Positions 1 to 7,029 of a stretch of 64,000 nt of DNA are shown here, piece after piece (position 1 is the stretch's first letter; the number at the start of each line of letters is the position of its first letter). The stretch is from positions 1-64,000 of the forward strand of contig NZ_LHPC01000034.1 in assembly GCF_001297125.1 (NCBI RefSeq). Reading direction: 5' to 3'. The stretch comes from Pseudomonas sp. RIT-PI-q. GTDB lineage: Bacteria > Pseudomonadota > Gammaproteobacteria > Pseudomonadales > Pseudomonadaceae. The position numbers were made by a program, and so were the translations under genes. Under the pieces are notes generated by a model. The model was not told the DNA's origin, searched no databases, and saw nothing but the letters and a program-made list of their open reading frames with translations.

Positions 1-110
1 ATCGGCGCTTGGGTGAAAGGAGGAGAGGCGAAATCTCCCACGGATCTGTACTGCGTCAACAGTCAGAATCGGGCTTTGTCCCTCCTCCTCCCTTCAAGTC
101 CTACCATACA

Positions 111-194
111 AGCGGGCTTGCCCGCGATGAGGGCGTGTCAGTCGACATTACTGTTGCCTGGCACGCCGCCTTCGCGGGCAAGCCCGCTCCCACA
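111..194. repeat. REP inverted pair
   Basis: Two complementary arms of about 17 bases (111-127 and 172-188), each a GC-rich hairpin of the class 'gcgggcttgcccgcga', flank a short loop. This is a paired Pseudomonas REP downstream of the aldo/keto reductase. Bases 1-110 show nothing I can identify. Confidence 0.85.
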
Positions 195-221
195 AGGGGT
201 ATCGTATGGCTGAATAAATGG

Positions 222-1217
222 TTAACGATCCAGCAACTTCATCACCTCTTCCGGATAACGCAAACCGGCGGTGGCATGCGCCGGGAATATCGCTTCCAGG
301 GCGTGCAACTCTTCGCGACTCAGCTTTACGTCCAGCGCCGCGACATTCTCTTCCAGGTATTTGCGCTGCTTGGTCCCCGGAATCGGAATCAGGTAATCAC
401 CCTGGGCCAGCACCCACGCCAGCGCGAGTTGGCCGGCGGTCACGCCTTTTTCTGCGGCGAGGTCCTGCACTTGCTGCACCAGCTTCAGGTTTTTCGCGAA
501 GTTTTCACCCTGGAAACGCGGGCTAAAGCGACGGTAGTCGTCTGCGGCGAAATCATCCGGACTTTTCAGCGCGCCAGTCAGGAAGCCCCGGCCCAGCGGG
601 CTGTAAGGCACAAACGCAACGCCCAGACGCTGACACGCCGCGAGGCAACCGTTCTCCTCCTGATCGCGGCTCCACAGCGAGTATTCGCTTTGCAGCGCAC
701 TGATCGGATGAACCTTGTGTGCCCGTTCCAGCGTCGAGACGGAAGCCTCACTCAACCCCAGATAACGCACCTTGCCAGCCGCGACCAGTTCAGCCATGGC
801 GCCGACGGTTTCCTCGATGGCCACCTGCGGGTCGATGCGATGCTGGTAGTACAAATCCAGGGTTTCGACGCCGAGGCGCTTGAGGGTGCCGTCGATGGAG
901 GCGCGAATGTACTCCGGTCGCCCGTTGACGCCGCGCGCAGTCGGGTTCGCCGGGTCGCGGACGATGCCGAACTTGCTGGCCAGAAACACCTGGTCGCGCT
1001 TGCCGACGATGGCTTTGCCGATCAGTGCTTCGTTGGTGTGCGGGCCGTACATGTCGGCGGTGTCGAGCAGGTTGATGCCCAGCTCCAGTGCGCGATGCAG
1101 GGTGGCGGTGGCTTCTTTGGTATCGACGCCTGTGGTGTAGAAATCGGTCATGCCCATGCAGCCCAGACCGATCGCGCTCACCTGCGGACCGTTTTTGCCC
1201 AGTTGACGTGTTTGCAT
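222..1217 (-). CDS. Aldo/keto reductase (AKR13-like)
   Basis: This 331-residue protein is a cytosolic NADPH-dependent oxidoreductase that reduces aldehydes or ketones; its own substrate is unknown. It begins MQTRQLGKNGPQVSAIGLGC, the usual opening of the family. The AKR catalytic tetrad is visible as Asp52, Tyr57, Lys82 and His126 (LYYQHRID). The C-terminal IPIPGTK segment fits the coenzyme phosphate-binding region. The reading frame is open further upstream, but the ATG at 1217 has a GGGAG ribosome site about 9 bases before it and gives the normal family length. It is divergent from a LysR regulator across 117 bases, so that regulator may control it. The family is certain and the substrate is not. 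Confidence 0.9.
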   Translation of the reverse strand: MQTRQLGKNGPQVSAIGLGCMGMTDFYTTGVDTKEATATLHRALELGINLLDTADMYGPHTNEALIGKAIVGKRDQVFLASKFGIVRDPANPTARGVNGRPEYIRASIDGTLKRLGVETLDLYYQHRIDPQVAIEETVGAMAELVAAGKVRYLGLSEASVSTLERAHKVHPISALQSEYSLWSRDQEENGCLAACQRLGVAFVPYSPLGRGFLTGALKSPDDFAADDYRRFSPRFQGENFAKNLKLVQQVQDLAAEKGVTAGQLALAWVLAQGDYLIPIPGTKQRKYLEENVAALDVKLSREELHALEAIFPAHATAGLRYPEEVMKLLDR

Positions 1218-1334
1218 GAAATCAGCTCCCTGTGAATTGAAACCCATTGTTGATCTCGACAGAAACAAGATAAACCGGCTAAAACTGCTATCACTGTTCG
1301 TCATTTCTAAATAATCAGTCGGTACGCCAAACCA

Positions 1335-2261
1335 ATGGACCGTTTCAACGCCATGCGCGTGTTCACCCGAATCGTCGAACTGGGTGGCTTTGCCAAGGCC
1401 GCGGACAGCCTGCAATTGCCCCGCGCCTCGGTGACCATTCTGATCAAGCAACTGGAGGGCCACCTCGGGGTGCAACTGCTGCAACGCACGACGCGGCAAA
1501 TCAGCCTGACGCTCGACGGCGCAGCGTATTACCCCCGCTGCGTGCGTTTGCTGGCGGACCTTGAGGAAACCGAGGCGGTATTCTCCGCTGCCCGCCATAA
1601 CCCCAAGGGTTTGCTGCGAGTGGACATGCCGGCGGGGGGAGGGCGTTTGGTCGTGATCCCGGCGTTGCCGCAATTCACCGCTCGCTATCCGTTGATCGAA
1701 CTGGAAATCGGCCTGAATGACCGGCCTGTCGACTTGATTCGCGAAGGGGTCGATTGCGTGCTGCGGGGTGGCTCGTCACTGGACGATTCGCTGGTGGCGC
1801 GGCCGCTGGTCATGCTCGATCAGGTCACCTGCGCCAGCCCCGACTATTTGCAACGCCAAGGGACGCCACGCTGTTTGGCGGATCTGCCTGAGCATCAAAT
1901 GGTCGAGTATGTGTCCAGTAGCGGCAAGCGCTTTGGCCTGGAGTTTGTCGTCGATGGCCAGGTTCAGCCGATCAACCTGCCCAAGCACGTCTCGGTGAAC
2001 AGCGCCGATGGTTATCTGGCGGCGTGCGAGGCCGGGTATGGTCTGGTGCAGACGCCGTACTACCACGTGGCACGGCAGTTGAAGGAAGGGCGTTTGATCG
2101 AGGTCTTGAGGGAGGAGCCGCCACCGGGCATGCCGCTGACGGCGCTCTATCCTCCTCACCGCCAGTTGTCACGGCGGGTGCGGGTGTTCGTTGACTGGAT
2201 GGTGGAGCTTTGCGCGCAGCCGGGGAATGGTTTTTCCCGAGAAACCCAAACCGTACTGTAG
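1335..2261 (+). CDS. LysR-family transcriptional regulator
   Basis: This 308-residue regulator has an N-terminal winged helix-turn-helix at about residues 1-60 (MDRFNAMRVFTRIVELGGFA, then ASVTILIKQLEGHLGVQLL) and a substrate-binding-like effector domain from about residue 90. It resembles the CrgA/DsdC-like LysR subgroup that often sits divergent to aldo/keto reductases. It probably controls the reductase gene at 222-1217 and itself. No clear Shine-Dalgarno sequence precedes the ATG at 1335. The stop codon TAG at 2259-2261 lies inside the first arm of a REP element, so the natural C-terminus may have been altered by REP insertion. The effector is unknown. Confidence 0.9.
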   Translation: MDRFNAMRVFTRIVELGGFAKAADSLQLPRASVTILIKQLEGHLGVQLLQRTTRQISLTLDGAAYYPRCVRLLADLEETEAVFSAARHNPKGLLRVDMPAGGGRLVVIPALPQFTARYPLIELEIGLNDRPVDLIREGVDCVLRGGSSLDDSLVARPLVMLDQVTCASPDYLQRQGTPRCLADLPEHQMVEYVSSSGKRFGLEFVVDGQVQPINLPKHVSVNSADGYLAACEAGYGLVQTPYYHVARQLKEGRLIEVLREEPPPGMPLTALYPPHRQLSRRVRVFVDWMVELCAQPGNGFSRETQTVL

Positions 2262-2326
2262 GAGCAAAGCTTGCTCGCGAAGGCGATTTCAAGGACGCCT
2301 TCGCCGGCAAGCCGTGCTCCTACAAG
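2257..2326. repeat. REP inverted pair
   Basis: The arms tgtaggagcaaagcttgctc and its partially matched complement (cgccggcaagccgtgctcctaca) surround a short loop. The left arm contains the stop codon of the upstream LysR gene. Confidence 0.8.
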
Positions 2327-2329
2327 GGA

Positions 2330-2467
2330 TTAGCGATGCTGGTAGTAACCCGGTCCGCCATGGTCGTAATAGCGGTCGTGGTGCCAGCCGCCGTGGGGGA
2401 AAATAATACAGCCGCTCAAGGAAAGTATGGCCAGCAGGGGAATCAGCAGCGTGATTCGACGGAGCAT
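2330..2467 (-). CDS. Small lipoprotein, 45 aa
   Basis: This very short gene encodes a hydrophobic signal (MLRRITLLIPLLAILSLSGC) ending in a lipobox LSGC with Cys20, followed by a 25-residue tail rich in His, Tyr and Gly. It should be lipid-anchored in the cell envelope. The start at 2467 is supported by an AGGA ribosome site 7-8 bases upstream; the longer open frame upstream has no signal peptide and looks spurious. The His/Tyr-rich tail could bind metal, but that is a guess. I recognise it only as a conserved-looking small Pseudomonas lipoprotein of unknown function. Confidence 0.65.
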   Translation of the reverse strand: MLRRITLLIPLLAILSLSGCIIFPHGGWHHDRYYDHGGPGYYQHR

Positions 2468-2638
2468 TTGAAAATCCTCATGGTTATCGCCGCAATGAAG
2501 CCAAAACTCTTCATCGGCTGTAACATGAGACCCCGTTTGCTGCGCCTCATCCCCAAAAAACGGTAGGGGCTTGGCATGGGTTCCGATACAAACCGGATAC
2601 AATTTTTTCAGCTCCAAGCTCACATTCAGGAAATGGCA

Positions 2639-2827
2639 ATGACCCAGTCGCAACGTTTGAAATACTCGATTCTGATCTCCCTGGTGGTGCTGGGGATCAT
2701 GTTTGGCCTTTCGTATCTGCAGAACACCGGCGTTATCAGCGAAAAGCTGTTCCAGTACATCGCCATTGGCGTGGCGGTGATCGTGGTGGTGGTCAATGGC
2801 GTGATGCGCCGCAAGGTCAAGCCCTGA
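2639..2827 (+). CDS. Small two-helix membrane protein, 62 aa
   Basis: The protein starts MTQSQRLKYSIL and has two likely transmembrane segments, about residues 9-25 and 38-55, followed by a basic tail (MRRKVKP). The ATG at 2639 has AGGAA six bases upstream; a second ATG at 2633 would add two residues but is too close to that site. It is divergent from the small lipoprotein gene and convergent with the Fur-like gene. I do not recognise a function. Confidence 0.6.
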   Translation: MTQSQRLKYSILISLVVLGIMFGLSYLQNTGVISEKLFQYIAIGVAVIVVVVNGVMRRKVKP

Positions 2828-2846
2828 GCGACGCGTCGGGGGCGGG

Positions 2847-3218
2847 TTATTCGCCGTGGAGAGCGGCGAGCGCCTGTGGGTGCAGGCTGTAGCTTTTGTC
2901 CGGGTTCAGGATTATCACGCCTTCGATGCACAAGCGTTTCAACACTTCGCGCACACTCAGAAAGGACAGGGGAATGTCCAGGTCCAGCAAGTACGTGTGG
3001 ACGCCGCGAACCCCCAGGCTGCGCTCGCTTTCGGCGGCGGAAAGCAAGGCATCGATGACTTTCAGGCGAATCAGACTGGTGCGCAGGCCATAGCGCTTGA
3101 GCAGGAATCTGATCCGCTCGTTGCCGTGACGTTCGGTGCGTTGATCGAAAACGCCAGAGCTCATGGAAGTGCCCGTTGGCGCAGTGCTACCGTCCGTTGG
3201 CAGTTGCGAGTTGTACAT
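2847..3218 (-). CDS. Fur-like DNA-binding-domain protein, 123 aa
   Basis: Residues about 45-115 (LRTSLIRLKVIDALLSA ... SVREVLKRLCIEGVIIL) have the layout of the Fur/Zur winged helix. The usual C-terminal dimerisation domain and its His/Cys metal ligands are absent, since the protein ends shortly after the wing (SYSLHPQALAALHGE). The first 40 residues are polar and probably flexible. The start at 3218 is preceded by a strong AAGGAG eight bases upstream. It may be a DNA-binding protein that does not sense metal directly. Its nearness to pvdQ and fpvR suggests a link to iron, but this is inference. A generic winged-helix protein is the alternative. Confidence 0.6.
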   Translation of the reverse strand: MYNSQLPTDGSTAPTGTSMSSGVFDQRTERHGNERIRFLLKRYGLRTSLIRLKVIDALLSAAESERSLGVRGVHTYLLDLDIPLSFLSVREVLKRLCIEGVIILNPDKSYSLHPQALAALHGE

Positions 3219-3362
3219 GCAAAAACTCCTTTTCAGAGCCTGATCAGGAAAAATGGGTGCTCTCAATCAATAAGACGTATGAGCTCGGCAAATCATGAAG
3301 GCTCATATGTAGAAATTTTGTCGACGCCGCGTGATCAAGCCGTCAGAGACCGCCCAATCCCC

Positions 3363-3386
3363 CTAATTTTTTGTCGTTTGCTTCGT
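3363..3386 (+). promoter_or_regulatory. Possible iron-starvation (PvdS) box before pvdQ
   Basis: CTAAT, a 16-base gap and CGT match the spacing of the PvdS iron-starvation promoter (TAAAT-N16-CGT), with an imperfect -35 element. It lies about 155 bases before pvdQ, and a REP pair sits between them. The match is weak. Confidence 0.25.
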
Positions 3387-3410
3387 TCCTGAAAGGATGA
3401 CCTCAATCCC

Positions 3411-3502
3411 TTGTAGGAGCGAGGCTTGCCCGCGAAGAACGATAACGCGGTCCACCTGTTGGACCGCGTGATGGCCTTCGCGGGCGAGCCTCGCTCCTAT
3501 AG
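3411..3502. repeat. REP inverted pair with inner hairpin
   Basis: The outer arms ttgtaggagcgaggcttgcc and its complement enclose a second hairpin (acgcggtcca/tggaccgcgt). It sits in the 5' region of pvdQ, 38 bases before the start codon. Confidence 0.85.
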
Positions 3503-3540
3503 GGGCACTGGGGATTTTCGTTTTTCGATCAGGAGCGAGC

Positions 3541-5853
3541 GTGATTATTTCCAGGCAGTTAACCAGGTTGAGCCTTGCCGGCGTGTTGGTGGGCTTGAGT
3601 CTTGCGGCAAACGCGCGCAGCCAGCCGGAGCAGGCGACTGCCGATATCCGCCGCACCAGTTTCGGCGTGCCGCACATTCGTGCCGAGAACGAGCGTGGGC
3701 TCGGCTACGGAATTGGCTATGCCTACGCGCAGGACAACCTGTGCCTGCTGGCCAATGAGATCACCACGGTGAACGGCGAGCGTTCGCGGTATTTCGGCCC
3801 GGATCAGTTCACGGTCGAAGAGCGCGAGAACCTGGTCAGCGATGTGTTTTTCAACTGGCTGAACAACCCGCAGGCCGTCTCCGCTTTCTGGCAGGCGCAA
3901 ACCCCACAGGTTCGCGACCTTATTGAAGGGTATGTGGCGGGCTACAACCGCTTGCTGACAGAACGTCGCGCCCAGGGTTTGCCGCAGCAATGCCAGGACG
4001 CCTGGGTGCGCGAGATTACGCCTCAGGATCTGGTCAAGTTGACCCGTCGTCTGTTGGTCGCAGGCGGAGTAGGGCAGTTTGCCGAAGCGTTGGCCGGCGC
4101 CACGCCACCCAAAGCCGCCGCAGCAAAAACCGCCGCCCCGACGACGTTCCAGGTGGCCGCTTCGCGCCTGCAGCGTTTTGCCCTGGATCGTGGCAGCAAC
4201 GCGGTTGCCGTCGGCAGCGAGCGCTCCTTCAACGGTCGCGGCATGTTGCTGGCCAACCCGCATTTCCCGTGGGTGGGCGGCATGCGTTTCTATCAAATGC
4301 ACCTGACCATTCCCGGCAAGCTGGACGTGATGGGCGCGGCATTGCCCGGTTTGCCGATGATCAACATCGGTTTCAACCAGCACCTCGCCTGGACCCACAC
4401 CGTGGACTCGTCCAAGCATTTCACCTTGTATCGCCTGCAACTCGATCCCAAGGATTCGACCCGCTACCTGCTCGACGGCAAGTCCTTGCCGATGAAAAAA
4501 CAGACCGTGACGGTTAACGTGAAACAAGCGGATGGCCAGAGCAAAGCGGTTAGCCATGTGGTCTACAGTTCGCAATTCGGCCCGATCGTGCAGTGGCCCG
4601 GCAAGCTCGACTGGGACAACCAGTTCGCTTACAGCTTGCGCGATGCCAATCTGGAAAACGACCGGGTGCTGCAGCAGTGGTACGCGATGAACCGGGCGGT
4701 CAGCCTCAAGGAATTGCAGGCCTCGGTGCACACGATCCAGGGCATCCCGTGGGTCAACACCCTGGCGGCGGACGATCAAGGCCAGACGCTGTACATGAAC
4801 CTTTCGGTGGTGCCGAACGTCAGTGCCGACAAACTCGCCAAGTGCAGCGACCCGCGCGCCGGGTTGCAGATGATCGTGCTCGACGGCTCCAACAGTGCCT
4901 GTGCCTGGGACATCGATCCGCAGGCGGCGCAAAAAGGAATCTATGCGTCAGACCAGTTGCCGCAACTGTCGCGCAAAGACTTCGTGCAGCACTCCAACGA
5001 CTCGGCGTGGATGGCCAACCCGGCGCAACCGCTGACCGGGTTTTCACCGCTGATCAGCCAGGACAGCCAGCCATTGGGCTTGCGCTCGCGGTTTGCCCTG
5101 GATCGCCTGAGCACGCTGGCCAAGGCCGGTCCGATTGCAGCGACAGATTTGCAACACATGGTGATGGACGACCAGGTGTATCAAGCGACCCAAGTGATGC
5201 CGGACCTGCTGCAATTCTGCGCGGCCGATCTGGGCGCCGATGCGCCAACGCTCACGCCGCTGTGTGCCAGTCTCAAGGCCTGGGATCGCAGTGCGAACCT
5301 GGACAGCGGTTTGGGGTTTGTGCATTTTCAAAACGTCATGGAATCGCTGCAGTCAGCACCGGATGTGTGGCGAGTCGGCTTCGATCCGAAAGACCCGCAA
5401 CACACGCCTCGTGGCCTGGCGGTCGATCGCTTGGAAGTCGCCAAGGCGGTTCGGGAGGCGATGCTGGCGTCAGTCGAGCAGGTCAACAAAATGGGGCTCA
5501 AGGCGGATAGCCGCTGGGGCGATATTCAGGTGGTCAGCAGTGGCGGCGAACAGACGCCGATTCACGGCGGGCCGGGCACGCTGGGGGTGTATAACGCGAT
5601 TCAGAGCGTGCCCGGAACCGACGGCAAACTTGAAGTCGTCAGTGGCACCAGCTACTTGCAGGTCGTGACCTTCGACGACAAGGGACCGCACGCCCAGGGG
5701 CTGTTGGCGTTCTCGCTGTCCAGTGACCCGGCCTCGAAACATTCGCGAGACCAGACGCTGGCGTTTTCGAAGAAGCAGTTGAGTGTGTTGCCCTTCACCG
5801 AACAGCAGATCACGTCCGATCCGCAGTACCAGACGCGGACGATCCGCGAGTAG
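3541..5853 (+). CDS. pvdQ: Acyl-homoserine lactone acylase PvdQ
   Basis: This 770-residue periplasmic Ntn-hydrolase removes the fatty-acyl chain from the pyoverdine precursor during siderophore maturation and can also cleave long-chain acyl-homoserine lactones. A signal peptide covers about residues 1-25. The self-processing site is Gly218-Ser219, with Ser219 (RGSNAVAVGSERS) expected to be the N-terminal nucleophile of the beta subunit. The alpha-chain motif YGIGYAYAQDN and the beta-chain motifs LLANPHFPW and NDSAWMANPA agree with P. aeruginosa PvdQ nearly throughout, as does the length. The codon after the signal region and the GAGC ribosome site before 3541 support the start. It faces the FpvR-like gene. 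The stop codon lies inside a REP-type palindrome. Confidence 0.93.
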   Translation: MIISRQLTRLSLAGVLVGLSLAANARSQPEQATADIRRTSFGVPHIRAENERGLGYGIGYAYAQDNLCLLANEITTVNGERSRYFGPDQFTVEERENLVSDVFFNWLNNPQAVSAFWQAQTPQVRDLIEGYVAGYNRLLTERRAQGLPQQCQDAWVREITPQDLVKLTRRLLVAGGVGQFAEALAGATPPKAAAAKTAAPTTFQVAASRLQRFALDRGSNAVAVGSERSFNGRGMLLANPHFPWVGGMRFYQMHLTIPGKLDVMGAALPGLPMINIGFNQHLAWTHTVDSSKHFTLYRLQLDPKDSTRYLLDGKSLPMKKQTVTVNVKQADGQSKAVSHVVYSSQFGPIVQWPGKLDWDNQFAYSLRDANLENDRVLQQWYAMNRAVSLKELQASVHTIQGIPWVNTLAADDQGQTLYMNLSVVPNVSADKLAKCSDPRAGLQMIVLDGSNSACAWDIDPQAAQKGIYASDQLPQLSRKDFVQHSNDSAWMANPAQPLTGFSPLISQDSQPLGLRSRFALDRLSTLAKAGPIAATDLQHMVMDDQVYQATQVMPDLLQFCAADLGADAPTLTPLCASLKAWDRSANLDSGLGFVHFQNVMESLQSAPDVWRVGFDPKDPQHTPRGLAVDRLEVAKAVREAMLASVEQVNKMGLKADSRWGDIQVVSSGGEQTPIHGGPGTLGVYNAIQSVPGTDGKLEVVSGTSYLQVVTFDDKGPHAQGLLAFSLSSDPASKHSRDQTLAFSKKQLSVLPFTEQQITSDPQYQTRTIRE

Positions 5854-5871
5854 GAGCGAGCTCGCTCCTAC
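5850..5871. repeat. Perfect 22-bp palindrome (REP half-site) over the pvdQ stop
   Basis: The sequence GTAGGAGCGAG is followed directly by its exact complement with no loop. The TAG stop of pvdQ (5851-5853) lies in the left half. It uses the same core as the larger REP pairs in the window. Confidence 0.85.
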
Positions 5872-5894
5872 AGAAATCGGCGTTACGCAAGAAT

Positions 5895-5936
5895 GAAGGC
5901 CGCACCCCAAAAGGGTCGCGGCCTTCAGCTTTTTGG
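5895..5936 (+). terminator. Rho-independent terminator after pvdQ
   Basis: The stem GAAGGCCGC (5895-5903) pairs with GCGGCCTTC (5918-5926) and is followed by AGCTTTTT. It overlaps the last codons of the convergent fpvR-like gene. Confidence 0.75.
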
Positions 5937-6926
5937 GGCTTTCTGCGGAATGGAGTTGAGGACCGGGTTGCCGTCCTTGTTGCGGGTCAGGTAGACCGGC
6001 AACACCTTGGGCAGGGACGACACCAGACCGTTGAGTTCTTTGATGTTGTAGATGCCGCCAATGCGGATCGAACCGGTGCTGTTGTCGGCAACCATCAGCG
6101 GTTTGTTCAGGTAGCGATTGATCAGTGGCAGCGCTTCGGTCAACGCCAAATCATCCAGCACCAGTTTGCCGCTGCGCCAGGCCAATGCGTTGTCATGGTC
6201 GTAGGTCTGACTGATCCGTGGAATCAAGTCGCCGTGGCCGTAACTCGCCTGCATCGCAGGTCCGAGACGCAAGCCATCACCCGAAAGGTCATCGTTACTG
6301 GTGACCAGCACCGAACCTTCAATCAGGTTCACTTTCACCTGATCTTCATACATCCAGACGTTGAATTTGGTGCCGGTGACCCGAATCCTGCCTTCTGCCG
6401 CTTTGACGACGAAAGGGTGGCGAGTGTCGTGGCTGACACTGAAGAAGGCTTCGCCTTTTTCCAGCGTGACCCGACGTTGATCCTTGTAGTTGCTGAACGT
6501 CAACTCCGTACCCAGGTTGAGTTCAATCTGGCTGCCATCACTCAGCGTAACGTGGCGGACATTGTCGCTCGCCTCGAAGTGTTGATATGAATTGGGCAGC
6601 CAACCCAGGTTCCAGCCGCTATACGCCGCCAGTGGCAACGCCAGGGCACACACCGCGGCGGCGATGCCGAACGTGCGCCAAGGCGTTTGCGGCTTGAGGC
6701 GAGCAACCGGCACGACGGCTTCCGGGCGAGGGAGATCACCGGCCACATCCCAGATCTCCAGCATGGCCTCGTACTCGAACGCATGAAGCGGATGAGCGTC
6801 ACGCCACTGTTCGAACGCCAGCCGTTCTTCAACGGTGCAGTCAGTGGCGTGCAGACGCATGCACCAGTGCGCAGCGGCATCGGTGATCGCATCATATTGG
6901 GCTTGCGAGAGAGGGTTGTCGGTCAT
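5925..6926 (-). CDS. fpvR: FecR-family anti-sigma factor (FpvR-like)
   Basis: This 333-residue inner-membrane protein has an N-terminal cytoplasmic domain (residues 1-80, with the DUF4880-like motif HWCMRLHATDCTVEERLAFEQW), one transmembrane segment at about 83-105, and a periplasmic FecR domain (DGSQIELNLGTELTFSNYKDQ, then TGTKFNVWMYEDQVKVNLIEGSV). Such proteins hold an iron-starvation sigma factor inactive until a TonB receptor signals ligand binding. The position beside pvdQ matches my recollection of other fluorescent pseudomonads, where fpvR controls PvdS and FpvI. No sigma gene is adjacent, which fits FpvR better than an ordinary FecR, because those normally lie next to their sigma factor. 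FecR family is firm and the FpvR assignment is likely. Confidence 0.8.
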   Translation of the reverse strand: MTDNPLSQAQYDAITDAAAHWCMRLHATDCTVEERLAFEQWRDAHPLHAFEYEAMLEIWDVAGDLPRPEAVVPVARLKPQTPWRTFGIAAAVCALALPLAAYSGWNLGWLPNSYQHFEASDNVRHVTLSDGSQIELNLGTELTFSNYKDQRRVTLEKGEAFFSVSHDTRHPFVVKAAEGRIRVTGTKFNVWMYEDQVKVNLIEGSVLVTSNDDLSGDGLRLGPAMQASYGHGDLIPRISQTYDHDNALAWRSGKLVLDDLALTEALPLINRYLNKPLMVADNSTGSIRIGGIYNIKELNGLVSSLPKVLPVYLTRNKDGNPVLNSIPQKAPKS

Positions 6927-7029
6927 TGACTCATCCTGATTTCGTGCATTCTAACCTTGAGGGGAAGTCTGCGAGAACAGCCGTCATGGCAATTACCCAT
7001 CAAAGTGAAGGATTTTTCACGTCAGGGCC

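Noticed and set aside
3559..4932. 457-residue minus-strand frame opposite pvdQ
   Set aside because: Shadow of pvdQ, which matches its family along its length.
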